This document shows, piece by piece, positions 1 through 12,719 of a DNA stretch of 64,000 nt; position 1 is the stretch's first letter; every line of letters starts with the position of its first letter. The notes under the pieces were generated by a model. It saw only the letters and a program-made list of their open reading frames with translations, ran no database searches and was not told the origin of the DNA. This stretch comes from Stenogyne calaminthoides (lineage: Eukaryota; Streptophyta; Magnoliopsida; Lamiales; Lamiaceae). The stretch lies in assembly GCA_037126765.1 (NCBI GenBank), contig JBBCBC010000031.1:5527638-5591637 (forward strand). Direction: 5' to 3'. The position numbers were made by a program, and so were the translations under genes.

Positions 1-1893
1 AGTTTTTGAGAGATCTGAGTTGCTTGGATCCCAATAACTAACTTCATCGAACCCTCGGAAGAGTAAGTTCAGTTTGGTAACTATCTGTTCTAGCTACTCG
101 GGGATGTGCGGAATGGTTGACCCTTTTAGTTTATACTGTTTTAAGCTTTTGTCAAAAAAACCTTCCTTTTAATGGAATAGTGATTAGGCTGTGATTCAAT
201 TACATGCAACTTCCAATGGATTGATTCCAACCCCGAAATGTCGAGTGAAAATATGCTTTTCGATTTAAGTCAATGCAACGGTTAAACATATAAATAAAAA
301 AGCAATAAACAACACGAAGAATTTATAGTGGTTCGGAGACTCAAGCTCTCGTCCACTCTTCTCTCGATCTCTTTCGAGAAATTCACTAATCACTTTCTCG
401 AGCTTTACGACTACCTCGCGTAGTTTACTTTACTCAACCGATACCGAGCTTTACGACTACTCCACGTAGTTTACTTACTCAACCCGACCTTGAGCTTTTC
501 GACTACCTCAGTAGTTTACTTACTCAAACACAAACACGCCTTTCGGACTACCTCTGTAGCTTACTAACTTCACCTCTAGAGCTTTTCGACTACTCCGCGT
601 AGTTTACTAACTCTTTACAACTCTTCTCACCAACAATCACACTCAAACTACCTTCTAAAGGGTTTGGGGTTTCTTGGTTGGTTTCAACTAGATGAGATAT
701 CCTTTACAATAAAGAACAATGCAAAGGCTAGGATATCTCGACTAAGCTTCGGATATATCTTATCAAGCTAGGCTTAGTGGAATGAGCTCTCTTCGATTTA
801 AAAAGCACTTGGGAAATTCTAAGTTTTTCAGTGCTTTAACTTCTCGATAATAAGTTTGAGCTCTTGAGTTGCTTACAAATTTCCCGAACCTTACAATGTA
901 GAGGGTCACAAGTATTTATAGGCATACACCAAGGTCACTCTTGAAAAACTATCTCGAGGGAGGAGATAGCTTTGTGAAGTTTCCTCTTATGGTGTGTGAG
1001 GAACGGCTTATATTTAGGGTTTGAAACTCCCTAACACGTTTTAGGCAATAGCCTTTTCATGTAGCCGGTCTTCACTTTTTTTACGATCTGGAACTTTTGT
1101 ACTTCGACATCTTTTTTCAATGACACATCCTTTGTCGATTAATGTCGATTGAAATACGATGATGTCTCCTCTTTTTACTTTTGTCTCGAGTTAAAGGTAG
1201 ACACCTTCAACAGACTCTTTTTGGTTACAAACTCGAGTTGATATAACCTTAACAACACTCGACTTAGTTCCTTTTAAAGCGCATTTGAATGTCTTGGCAA
1301 ATATCTATTTTTAAAGAATCAACGATCTTCTCGGTATTGCATCCTTCGATGGATATGTTCAGAGCCTCGGAACATTGAGGTTTATATTGAGCATTCAATA
1401 CATTCTTGAGTCTTGATAATTATTGTGCCTTCAGTATTCTTGATCTTGATTCTTACATGTTCGTGTCTTGAGTCTTACGAGTCTTGTGGTCTTCGAGTGT
1501 TCAGTCTTCTTGAGAGTCTTGAGTCTTCCGAGTCTTTACGACCATACTTTCATGATATCTTTGAGTATTCATCTTTGAGTCTTGATTCCTCCGATTTCAT
1601 CTGATGTCTTGATATCTCGGTTCACCGCTAGTCTTCCAAACTTCGGTTTCATCATCGAGTCTTCGAAACTTCCGGTTTCATCTTTGAAACTTCCCGGGAT
1701 TCGAGAAACATCTTGAGTCTTGAAATCTTGAATCTAACCCATCTATATCTGGCGATTATACATTTTTGCAGATATCATCCTAATCTTTCACACTCGAATC
1801 GACTCGACTATCAAGATTATCCCGAACATGTCATACTCGGGGTTTTGGGATCTAATCAAAATCATATATCTTTATTAAATTCATCTCCCAACA
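1..1893 (-). repeat. LTR of copia family D, cut by the window edge
   Basis: This is the reverse complement of the LTR at 45636-47587. Shared landmarks are the terminal TGTTGGGAGATGAATTTA (minus strand, ending at 1893), the runs of 'gagtcttgagtcttc' near 1400-1700 and the tandem block at 399-617. The boundary at 1893 is the 5' end of the LTR read on the minus strand, so any element body lies off the left edge. The two family copies in this window are in opposite orientation and about 44 kb apart. Whether this is a solo LTR or part of an element cannot be told here. Confidence 0.85.
399..617 (-). repeat. about 45-bp tandem repeat inside the family D LTR
   Basis: About five diverged units share 'cgactac...cgtagtttactnactcaac'. 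On the minus strand this is the array seen at 46806-47014, so it belongs to the LTR family and is not a local expansion. Confidence 0.7.
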
Positions 1894-1945
1894 AGAAATG
1901 AAGAGATGAGCTAGGTCTTCTTCGGTTATGGACATATATATTTGA

Positions 1946-2185
1946 TATATAAAAAAAAAGACAGCGGTTATTAACCGTTGTCCAAGTGTTTACTTAGATA
2001 GCGGTTATTAACCGCTGTGCAAGTGATCTTGGACAGCGGTTTGAAACCGCTATCCAAGAGTTATTCTTGACGTTTTAAAAACGCTTTTTTTTTTTTTTTA
2101 TTTGCTCTCCAAGCTATAACTTGGAGAGTGGTTTGAAAAAAAAGCTGTCCAAGTGCAGCTGTGCAAGCCTAAATGTGTAGTAGTG
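1946..2185. mobile_element. short non-autonomous CACTA-type element
   Basis: The right terminus reads, on the minus strand, CACTACTACACATTTAGGC, which fits the CACTA/En-Spm terminal motif. Inside are subterminal palindromes of the form acagcggttattaaccgctgt (about 1961-2055) and 'ctgtccaagtg' repeats, typical of CACTA subterminal binding-site clusters. There is no transposase. The left terminus (near 1946-1960, 'aaaaaaaaagacagcgg') is degenerate, so the exact start and the 3-bp target duplication are uncertain. It lies at the broken 3' end of the hAT gene. Confidence 0.6.
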
Positions 2186-3995
2186 AGAATCACCACTAGT
2201 AGGACCAAATTTATATTTTATATTCTCTAAAAACATCCATAAGAACTTGTTTAGATTTTTGGACAACCACAATAGGAGAAGGGGTGTTATCATCTGTAAT
2301 AGGAAATAAAGCATCATAATATATAGAAATTAATTCTTGCACTCCATCTATTCTTACTCTAGGATCAAGTATTTTTTAACAATTATAAACACATCGAATA
2401 TATATAAAAAAAAATATTTCATCCATTTTACTTTCATTGAACTAATAGCATTATATAATATTTCATTTGGATCACTACAATCTAGAGTAATTGCAACTCT
2501 AACACATTGATCTAAAGCAAGAATAGAAGTAGGATAATATGTACCGGATAATTGTATAATAGCTTCATTAAAAACTTGCAACATCTCACATAAAGTAGCA
2601 CATGAATCCCATTGACTGGGAAATAAAGTAATACCACATTGTTCTTGTGCAAAAAAATTACATAATGCATTTCTATACTCATAAGATGCACTTAACATTT
2701 TATAAGTTGAGTTCCATCTAGTAGCAACATCAAGTGAAAACGTTTTAGGAGTAAGTTTATTAACTACACAAAAACTTTTCCATCTTTTTAAAACTTTTTG
2801 ATGTCTAACCAAATAACCAAGTGCATGTTTAATAGGAGCAACATGCATTTTTAAAGAAGATAAACCATCTTGAACACACAAATTTAAAATATGACAAAAA
2901 CATCTTACATGAAAAAATCTACCACCAATTGATGGTTGACAAATTGCAATAAGTTCATCTAAACTAGCCGTATTAGACTTGCATTATCAAATGAAATTGA
3001 AAATATTTTTTGTAAGAATGTTGTACTCTTGTAAAACCGCATTTAATTTTTAGAGCAAATATTAGCGGTTTGTATGCTCGATATCAAACTCTCTATACGC
3101 AATTAAACGTTTTTTTGAATTGTCCATGTATCATCAATCCAATGACAAGTAATGCCCATATAATTATGCTCTTGAAAATGATCACTCCAAATATCCGAAC
3201 ATATAGAAACTTTTTGAGTTAATCTAGAAAACATGCTAGTCATTTCATCTCTTATTTCTTTAGCCATTTTATCAATTTCACGGTAATAGAAGACATCGTG
3301 AAATTTTTTTTTTTGGTCAAGGATTATAAGCCGTAGTAACCCATTTTTCAAAACGAATATCATTTGCAAAACGAAAAGGAAGATGTTTAGAACAAATAAG
3401 TTTAGTTAATTCTCTTCTAGCAACCTTAACATTATATCTAAATAAACTAGTAGGATTACTTACTTCACCACCTTCAGAAGACGCCCGTGAATCCGTGAAG
3501 TTGCGTTTGAGATGTAGTCATTCCCAAGACTTCTTTATGTTTTGCCAACAAGTGTTTTTTAAATGTTCCATATCCACCACCTTCCTCAAAATGATAAACA
3601 CTAGTGCAATAGTTACAATAAACTTTAAATATATTTACCTCATCGGTTGCCACTTTTTTGAAGTGAATGGTGAATATTTCGGATGCAAGAACTCTACATC
3701 TTCTTTCTCCGCCTTGAGGTGGAATGGCCTCCTCCTCCTCCACATTTTCTTCGTTTCCATGAGGACCATGTCCATGACCATGAGTACTTTCTTGAGTACC
3801 ACCACGAGGTTGTTAAAATTCTTCATTTGAAAAAGTGGCATCCGCATAACCGGGACCAAGACTCGCTTCTATTTCCTCCACAGTCCATGGAATATTGAAT
3901 TGTGCAGTAGGAGGAGGAGGTGGAGGAAAATCGGAAGTCATCGGACTCTTTCCTTTTCCTCCTCTAGAAGATGATGATCCTCCTCTTCTTGACAT
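2186..3995 (-). pseudogene. hAT transposase with BED zinc finger, frameshifted and truncated
   Basis: The start is ATG at 3995, chosen because it opens a Ser/Gly-rich leader (MSRRGGSSSSRGGKG) followed by a PPPPPP run. A BED-type zinc finger follows (C-x2-C, then H-x4-H in KKHLLAKH, about 3560-3625). The central hAT domain shows TQKVSICSDIW (about 3200), CFCHILNLCVQDG (about 2880) and DVATRWNSTYKML (about 2690-2730); DPRVRIDGVQELISIYYDALF follows near 2300-2360. Breaks seen: an in-frame TAA just after NEEF (about 3813), a one-base frameshift near 3482, further breaks between 3100 and 2880, and the loss of the C-terminal hAT dimerisation domain. It is a RICESLEEPER/zinc-finger-BED type hAT transposase and is not functional as it stands. 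Confidence 0.85.
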
Positions 3996-4227
3996 TTTAT
4001 TTTATGTAGTATAAAATATAAAGTAAAGTAAAGTGTATATAATATAAACTATATACTATAATGTATAAAATATATCATTATAGATAATATATGAAGTATG
4101 AAGTATGAAGTATGAACTATAATGAAGCTTATAAAGTTAGAACTTAGAACAAGAGAATTAGAGAGATGAAGAAGAATTGATCAATTTGGATCAAGTTGGT
4201 GCAAGAAAATGAATACAAATGAGGGGG

Positions 4228-4236
4228 TATTTATAG
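4228..4236 (-). promoter_or_regulatory. TATA box of the hAT transposase
   Basis: The minus strand reads CTATAAATA about 235 bp upstream of the ATG at 3995, within the transposon. The stretch between them is T/C-rich and could be an untranslated leader. Confidence 0.5.
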
Positions 4237-4357
4237 AGTTTGGGAAAATAAAAAAAAAACAAAAAAAAAACGGTAACTTTCATATTGAATCTCGACCATT
4301 GAATCAAAAAACGGTAAAATTTGACTCAATCTCAACCATTGAATAAAAAAAAATAGG

Positions 4358-4585
4358 CGAGAACCGGCGGTTCACGGTTCGGAACCGCGGAACCGCCGGT
4401 TCCAACGGTCATTTTCCGGTTCGGAACCGCGGAACCGCCGGTTCGAACCGTGGAACCGGCGGTTACGATTTTGTATGAGTAGGAACCGGAACTGAACCGT
4501 GTAATACACGGTTTCGATTCCGGTTCGTCACGGTTCCGGTTCCGGCGGTTCCGGTTCCGGTTCGAACCGCCGGTTCCGGTTCCTT
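4358..4585. repeat. subterminal GC-rich repeats of the hAT element
   Basis: Dense, partly palindromic repeats of 'ggttccggttcc' and 'gaaccgccggttc' lie just inside the hAT 5' terminus. This position and style match the subterminal transposase-binding clusters of plant hAT elements. It is the sharpest local GC peak in the first 5 kb. Confidence 0.7.
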
Positions 4586-4597
4586 TGGGCAACTCTA

Positions 4598-5351
4598 AAG
4601 CAAACATTTATGTTATGCAGGTGGCTACAAAACATTTTCTTTTATGAAAATGGATGTTTTCCATTTTCTCCCATTTATTTATTTGTGAATCGAAAACTGA
4701 TTTATCTTTTCACTTGACTCAGAGGATTTTCTTCTAATACTTGATGATTGACGTATAATTGATCAGTTTGTCAATTATTTTTTTAAACAAATTTTTTTAT
4801 AATTTAAATGTAGAAATAATAACTATTGAAAAGATCATTTGCAACCGTTGGAAGCTCAACCCTGTTAAAAATTTATGAATGATCGAAACGTCCTAATAAA
4901 ACGATGAGCCAAATATATTAATTATACGTCGAACAAGACAAATCATATAATCACTACAAACCATTTTTATCGTATTTTTTGCTGGAGCCACCATATTTTT
5001 ATTAATAAATTATTGAACTGAACATATTACCACCAAGAAGCCCCCATAAATAATTGATATTTAATTCCTTTTCTTTTTTAGGTCTAGTCTAAGAAATTTG
5101 GCCTAGCAGCCAATTGACCGCATTTATATTTATGACTATATTGTATCAATGGCCCAAAAAACCAGTTAAATGGTCTAAAAAATATTATTGATGAGCCTAA
5201 TATTTTTTAGGTCCTGAACCCCAAACGCACACATGTGGTATTTTTATGGCCCAAGTTATTAACACCCCATTTTTTAGGAGATACCCCGCGTGGATGAGTT
5301 TACCTCTCACAAGATTAGTACATCACCAACAAATTTCTTGAACTACCCTTC
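4598..5351. other. AT-rich intergenic DNA
   Basis: No gene or recognisable repeat was seen. It is the left flank of element A and continues at 14584 once A is removed. Confidence 0.6.
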
Positions 5352-7191
5352 TGTTGGGGAATGATTTGCACAGATCTATTCGGGATGAATATTTAAATAC
5401 AAATTTAATTCTTATAATTATTACTAGCATGAATTAATCATATATTAATTCAAATAATAATCCAACAACATATCATGCATATAATTAATTCACGTAAATC
5501 CTACGCATGCGGAATTCTACGAGTTTAGGTGAACGTACCTCTTGGGATGACAGTGATCTGGCTGATTAGACTAACCAAAATAACTTCTCAAGTATTCCCT
5601 TAATCCTTGCTCGACAATCCGGTGGAAGGATACTCGCGAACAATTAACAAAAGGAAAAAAAATAAACTTTGTTGCACCACTTTCGTGGATTTGCTAATTT
5701 TTCCAGCACATGAAATTGTACTTGGGAATGAAAGAATCATCCCGTATTTATAGAGTAGAGGTGGTCGAAATTTTAGGGCAAAATAATGTGGGAAAATCTT
5801 TTCTTGATCTCCAAGAAATCTTGAATATATCTCATATATTCTTTTTCCCATAATTATAATATTCCACAAATCCCACCTATACTATTTTTATGGATAATTT
5901 CAAAAAATTGGAGTAAAAAGATTCCAAGATTTGGATCTTCTTGAATTTATGAGATATTCTTATATTTCAAGAAATACATATCTTCCATAATATCTTTTCA
6001 AGAAAATCAAGAAAATCTTTTCTTGCCCTCTATATATTTCAAGATTTTCAAATTTCTATTATGAATAACCAAATGGGAGATTTCTTGAATTTAATGAGAT
6101 AATCTTGTATTCCAAGAATACATATCTTCATTCCATAATAAAATTCAAAGAAAATCTTTCTCCCCTCTTATCCATAATTTTCGAAAATTACAAGGGAAAA
6201 ATAGGCAACAATATTTATTTTATTTTAAACACCTTTTTTCGTTATTGACTATATGTTGAAATACCGAGGGCCTTTAGAGAATTAAGATTGAACAGCACTA
6301 ATGGATCTTGAATTATCAATATTGAGTATGATATTATTCAAGCCCATAAATATTAATTAATCTCACTACATAATTAATATTGCACTATCCATCTTAACCC
6401 ATATTACAGGTCAATATGGCTCCCCTGTTATTATTTCCGTGTTTAAGATTATCTAGCCCATTAATTAATTCAAGCCACCAAATAGCCTTCCATTAATTAA
6501 TATTCTTTTGTCCTTGGTCAAGGAACGGTTCAACATTATTATCCATACCGGAAACTAGTTCCACTTGCAAGATTTGGTATGATAAAGCTTATGAACCTCC
6601 CAAGGGGCAAATCAAACAAGCATACTTACACACACGATTCTCCGTATTAAATCTTAGCAATCACATGTGACCAATAATATTGCCCAAGATAAAAAGTATT
6701 GAATCTCGTTGATTCTCTACCCATGATAAGTCAAAGCAATAGTTAACAATCACACGTGATCCTATTTAAGGAACGAAGATTAAGAAATAACGAACCACTG
6801 AGGTCTAATTCTTCCTTGTTCGCCTCAAGAATTTATCCTCCCAGGTCCTATTCAAATTACATCATCATGCACTAGTGTAATCTCTTGGTCAAGACAAGTC
6901 AATCTAAGCCTTACACTTCAACCTTTCACGATGGGTTGTTCATTTCCAGCTAGGTCGTGAATGACGTACTTTTAGTTACAAGGGACTGTTAATTTAATCT
7001 TCTGTGATCTGGTATCACTAAATTAACTACAATGTAACACGTACGATTTATTGAACAGTTATGCAGTAAATATATGTAACATTCGATAATATTTAAAGCA
7101 TCAGTGATAAACAATTTATTTCAGTAAATAAGTCCGAAATTCAGTTTTGATTATACAAAGTAAAAGCATTCTTTTCAGTATAATCCCAACA
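5352..7191 (-). repeat. 3' LTR of element A
   Basis: It runs from TGTTGGGGAAT to ATCCCAACA on the plus strand (1,840 bp). Just beyond 7191, 'atctcccactta' reads AAGTGGGAGAT on the minus strand and is the polypurine tract next to the 3' LTR. A TATA motif (CTATAAATA, minus) lies near 5745-5755. Confidence 0.9.
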
Positions 7192-10100
7192 ATCTCCCAC
7201 TTATACTCAAAGTCTACTTTTAAGTATACTACAGCATGTCTCATGTAGTCCGTGACATCTAATGTCACCTACACGAACCTAATAATTTCTCCCACTTATA
7301 CTCAAAGCAGATTGGCAACGGTCTTGACACCCATTCCTTCCACATGTATCTCAAATGTATTGAGAGGCGCACTTTGTGAATGGATCTGCTAGGTTGTCTC
7401 GACGCCATCTTTTGCCAATATCTATATCTCTCTTAACGATGTCTCATATAAGATGGTATTTTTTCAATGTGTTTCTTTGGGCCTTGTGGGCTCTTGGTTC
7501 CTTGAATTTGCAAATCGCTTGACATTGTCACAATAATTAGTGACTCATTGGGCAAATTCATAACCACATCTAAGTCCACTGGAAGTTCTTGAAACGGCCG
7601 CTTTTTTAGCCTGCCTTAACAGCTACATATTAGCTTCCATGGTAGAATCTGCGGCGACATTTACGCTTGACGCTTTCTTCATGTCGGCTCCCCATGTAAA
7701 AACACACTACCGAGGTAGATTTTCCGAGTCTACGTAATGATTGGAAATCAGAGTCCGTGTAGCGGATGGGGATTTGATTATCGTGATGAACCAACATTCT
7801 ATCAGAGTTCTTTTGAATGCTTGGAATGTTTTTAAGCGTCAATGATCTTTCCCGGGTTCTTTTGATATCTTGCCACCATGCCAGCGTAAAGCGGATATCA
7901 GGTCTCGTCTGGCGTATTGCATACATAAGGCTTCAACAGTAGGCATAAGGAATGCCTTTCATGTCAATCTATCTCCTTTTAGTCTTAGGGGACATTTCCT
8001 TGGATAGATGGATTCCATGTCGAAAAGGTGCATGAAGCCTTTCTTGGAATCTTGCATCTTTGAATCGTTTCAAGGCAGTGTACATGTATAAAACTTCTTG
8101 ATAAACCATCATCGCTTTTCTTGCGATCTCGGTGATCTTGATCCCAAGGATGTGTCCGAACTTCCCCACAAGTCTTTCATATCAAAAAGCGTTTTGAAAG
8201 TCACGCCCTACGTCGATAACACCTTTTACATCGTTCCGATGATCGAAATGTCATCTACGTATAGTACTAAGAATACCAATCTCACGGTTTCGACACTTTT
8301 TTTTACACACAACTTTCAAAAACTCATTTTGATCGAACCCATAAGACTTTATAACATGATCAAAACATTGGTTCAAAGCTGGATGCCTATTTGAGTCAGT
8401 AAATGGACTTCATGAGCTTACAAACTAGGTGTTCTTGGCCTTTTTCAATGAAGCCTTGGGGTTGTTGCATATAGATCTCTTCCTCAAGACTTCCATTAAG
8501 GAAAGTTGTCTTGACATCCATTTGCCGATTTCAAAGTCGAGATCTTGTGCTGTCGATGAAGAAATCTGGATAGACTTAAGCGCCAGCTCTGGTGAAAAAG
8601 TTTCCTCATGTCGATCCGCTTAACTGCAGTATAACCTTTTGCCCGCTGAATGTCTTGCTTTGAAGGTTTCCACCTTCCCTCGGTCCCTCTTTTTCTCTTG
8701 TACACCCACTTGCAACCAATGGGTTTGACCCCCATTAAGTGGTTCGACCTAGCTCCCACACTCTCGTTATGGAAACATAGAACCCATTTAGGCTTTTTCA
8801 TTGTTGTTTGCGAAGAATCTGCATCCTTGTCTTAGATTGCCTCGTCATATGTCCATGGGTCCGATTCGTCTTGTCAGGAATCAAGTCCGAGGACTCTCCC
8901 ATTCCGCAGATCTCTCGGTACGTTTGACAACCCTCCCCCTTCTGACGAGGTTCGGTTGTGTAAGTGTGTCGTTTGGTCTATCATCTTATGCGATTGGCAT
9001 TGAGGTTTGCCTCTTTTAGCTCATTTAAGGTAATCTCGCTTACGGGTCTTCTTTTCGTTCGTATAGTCTTCTTCCAAAATCTAAAGTGGGTGTTTATTAC
9101 CACCTTTTTGATCTTGGGACCATAGAACATACAACTTTTTGTTCCCTTGGGGTATCCTACAAACAACCTTAATTACGATCGAGGATCCATTTCTGGAAAC
9201 TGCCTTGTCCAACCGTAGGCGGACACCCCAAATTCTAGTGTGTCTCATACTAGGCTTGCTGGCGGTCCACAATTCTTTGGGAGTTTTGGGAACCGTTTGA
9301 TGGCACCAAGTTCAAATGTAAGGCTGTTGTTTCAAGGCATGACCCCGGAAACGACTTGGGAAGATCCGCTTAACTCATCATAGATCTAACCATTTCAAAA
9401 GAGTTTTGTTTCTTCGCTCTGCAACCCCATTTTGTTGGAGGGTTCGGGTCTGATGGTGGGATGCAATCCTTCATCGAGATAAGTAGTTTAAAACTCATGT
9501 TGAGGTACTTCGCCTCCACGAGCGGATCGTAGAAACTTGATACATTTTTCCCTATGATTCTGCTTGAGCCTTAAATTCTTTGAATTTCTCAAAGGTCTCG
9601 TTATGCTTCATAAGGAAAATATAAGCGTACCTCGGTAATCATCAATAAAAGTGATGAAATACTAGTAACCTCCTCTTGCAATGGTTGACATTGGACCACA
9701 TCGTCTGTATTGAGCGATTTCTAACACTTCTTTTTGGCTCTATTCCCCTCGGCTCCGAATGCCCTCTTTTGTCATTTTACCCTCTAAACATGATCGTAAG
9801 TTGGAATCGGTTCAACTTGGAGAGACTCCAATGGACCGTCTTTTTCACCAACCTTTGGATCTCTTTTGGATTAATATGTCCCAATCTTAGATGACATAGA
9901 AGTGTTTTTAGTTCACGTCGATGAATGTTTTTCTTTTCTGGGAAATAGTTGATGTGTTATAGGATGCATTTAAATTGAGAGTGGTGTGCCTGATTAATTG
10001 TATATAGATTACTTGACAACGTTCTATGAGATAAATTTATCATAAAGAAATGGTAACAACTTTATCAAAAATAAATAGAATATCCATCAAGGTAAAGTTT

Positions 10101-11226
10101 AGAAACCAAATCAAGTTCTTTCTAAAATTTGGAGCGTAAAGTACATCTCTCAAAATTAAAACTCTGTCTTCAAAAGGCGGGTGCATACCTCCCCTTTGCT
10201 ACCTGTACTCTTGTAGCATCGCCCGGTGTGATGAGGATCTCCGGCTCCACTAAGTTGTATAGGGTCGCTTGAACCCGTAAAGTGAAACATACATGATCGA
10301 TTGGATCCAGTATCCCTGCCACCATAAATGGGAGGCATCAGCTAAACAAGTTTCAACAACTAGTGCATGAGAATTACCTTTCTTTCCAATCCTTTTGGGA
10401 TTGGAGCAGTGACCTCAATGTCCCTTTTCACCGCACTTGAAGCATTTTCCTTTTGGTGCTTTCTTGACACCCATCAACTAGCTATCTTTTCTCTTACATT
10501 TCTTAGTGATGAAGTTGCTTTGGATCTTACCACTTTTCCTTTTTCTTGAGACTTGCCTTCCATTGGCCTTAGATCTTGAGAAAAAAAACTTTGGTCTCTT
10601 GATAACGTCTTTCTTTCCCAAATGCTTCTCTATAATCTCCAAAGGCCTTTTTTGTAGAGTATCCATAGTAAACATGTGATACGCTCGTCCCACAAAATTC
10701 TGATAAAACTCACATCAAAACACCTTGGTAGAGTTAGGAAAAAAAAAAAAAATCGATTTGAGCCTCTTCACAATGCTTAGTACGAGATAAAAGCAGTTTA
10801 TCAAAATGGCATTTTAAAGCGAGAACATGCTCCTTACAGGTGTTCCTCCGGCCATTTTAGCCTACCCGGCGTCGCCCGATTTAAACCGATTGATCATGCG
10901 GTCTTTTGTTAAAAGCATTTCCTCAAAAACTTTGTATAATTTTATGCGGGGGACTCAACACCTTCATGAATGTGTCTCAAATCATCGACGGTGAAAGTCG
11001 AGATTACACGTTTCATGGGTTCATTGCTTTCTTCCAAATATTATACAAGTGCCTTTTCCATCGCATTCATCGATGAGGCATCACGGGGCTTGGGTACATC
11101 AAGAACCCAAAAATATTCTTGTGCCAGAAGGACAAAACTCATATTCCGTTTCCAAACAACATAGTTATCTCCAGTTAATTGGTGTTCTTTGAGTGTATAT
11201 AACAGTGGATTAAAAGGTTGCGACAT
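7192..11226 (-). pseudogene. gag-pol remnant of element A
   Basis: Gag starts at ATG 11226 (MSQPFNPLLYTLKEHQLTGD, then YVVWKRNMSFVLLAQE). The zinc knuckle near 10420 reads C-F-K-C-G-E-K-G-H. The protease/integrase region is at about 9900-10350, integrase C-terminal at about 8980-9270 (MFYGP), reverse transcriptase start at about 8500-8800 (GCKWVYKRKRG) and RNase H at about 7330-7700. Frameshifts and stops occur throughout. Only one copy of the protease-region unit that is expanded in B and E is present here (near 10200). Confidence 0.8.
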
Positions 11227-12719
11227 GATGAACTGAAATAAACAATAATATGCATAAGCACATATATATCACAAGGTTCGATCTCATGCATCATATTAAA
11301 ATCTCAAAAAAATATGAACATGCATCAGCCAACATCTCAAAACAATTTAAATAAACCCGCGTGGGGTGAGTCATTATTTAAACACATTCAGCGGAGTTAC
11401 AAACAAGAACGATTACAAACCTTTAATATCAGTTAATAGTTGGCTCCCCACTTGACCAATATAAAATTGGCCGGGGACTTGAGGAAGTATATGCATATCA
11501 ATTTTATACTGAAAGTAATAATCATGATTAAATACGGGATTATTATTTAAGTGATGAACGAGCCTCGGGGGAGGGCCATGTCATAAATGCGCTTAATAAT
11601 AACCCACAATCACCATTTGGAATTCATTCATGTGAAAAGCTATCTATTGGCGAGTCCCAGAGAAGGAATTTCTCGAAGAATTCCTGAAATAAATAAATCA
11701 TGGAGGTCAAAATTAATTCAATTTTATTATCCGGAATAAAATTGTTAATTAATTATTTAAACATACTTAGTAATTTTTTGATGGTAAGATTTTTCATTAG
11801 GCAACTCTCAAACAAAACACATTTAAACAAATTAAATAAAGCATAAGATAGCGACGATAATAAATCAAAGCAAAACAGAGGAAAATAAACATATTATGCA
11901 TAAAATTATCGATTGTCATGGTTTGATTTTCCTTGGCTTGATCTTGAAGAAACGCCCGTATTGAATTTCTCGCTCGATGCGTCTCAAAAAATACCGTCTC
12001 GCTTGCCGCCCAAATAGCTTCGCAATGGGATGCGCTCACATCCCACCACACCACTCGCTGCTCCAAATTTCGGCATACCGGGGAGCAGTGCCGGGTCACT
12101 ACTGCAGGGTCCGTGGTCCGCAGCTCGGTGAGGATTGCTACAGATTACAAGGCCACACGCCGCTCACAATCCCTAAGTAATCTCAGACGCTCATGGGCCT
12201 GGCATCCGGCTCACACGGCTCGGCTCACAAGACGGTGTTGCAGGCGCCCCAACATGGGCGCCGGGCTCGATCCTCACGCGCACTCGGCCTCGACCTCGCC
12301 TGGGCGCCTGGCAGGTTCAGCATGCCTACATGTTGCTGCGTTTTACTCACATTTCATATGACGCACCAGCCACGCCGCGTTCTCGATTTTATCCTTTAAT
12401 TCTTCGCTCTCCGTCTCATTTTCGATTCGGTTATAATTTATTTACAAAAATAAATAAACCTAGATCTAGACTAGTCTATTACATTGATCAAATCAAACAA
12501 ATCCTAATCTACTCGTAGATTTTCTCACGAGGCAAAATGAATCGAGCAGATAAATTAAAACCACAATGTATATGCATGCGTAAATAAACACATTAAATTC
12601 CATGACAATTGGATACTGCAAAAGCAGTCTAGCGATTCTACTATCGATTTCAAATTTAATGTCGTAATTAAATTATAATTTAAAAAATTGAGAGTCGAAA
12701 TGGTGGGCTCGATACCCCG
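11227..12719 (-). other. long 5' leader of element A with GC-rich island
   Basis: This untranslated stretch lies between the primer site and gag. Its outer parts match the leaders of B and C, for example the segment ending in 'ggttacaatttattta' or close variants. The middle (about 11960-12400) is GC-rich and unlike the island of B or C. No convincing ORF was seen. Confidence 0.65.
12707..12718 (-). other. degenerate tRNA-Met primer-binding site of element A
   Basis: The plus strand 'gctcgatacccc' stands where B and C have 'gctctgatacca' (minus TGGTATCAGAGC), next to the LTR end. One base is lost and the last one is changed. Confidence 0.6.

Larger units (their letters stand above)
2186..4597 (-). 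mobile_element. hAT transposon, 5' part and most of the transposase; 3' end missing
   Basis: On the minus strand the element begins at 4597 with TAGAGTTGCCCAAAGG, a hAT-like terminal inverted repeat, followed by GC-rich subterminal repeats, a promoter and a decayed transposase gene. It stops at 2185, where the CACTA-type element begins. The C-terminal dimerisation region and the second terminal repeat were not found. The expected 8-bp target duplication would be 4598-4605; its partner is lost. Confidence 0.75.

Noticed and set aside
7192..11226. Frequent CAG/CTG versus CGG/CCG differences between element copies
   Set aside because: Could hint at a consensus artefact or methylation-linked change, but cannot be measured by eye and was not used as evidence.
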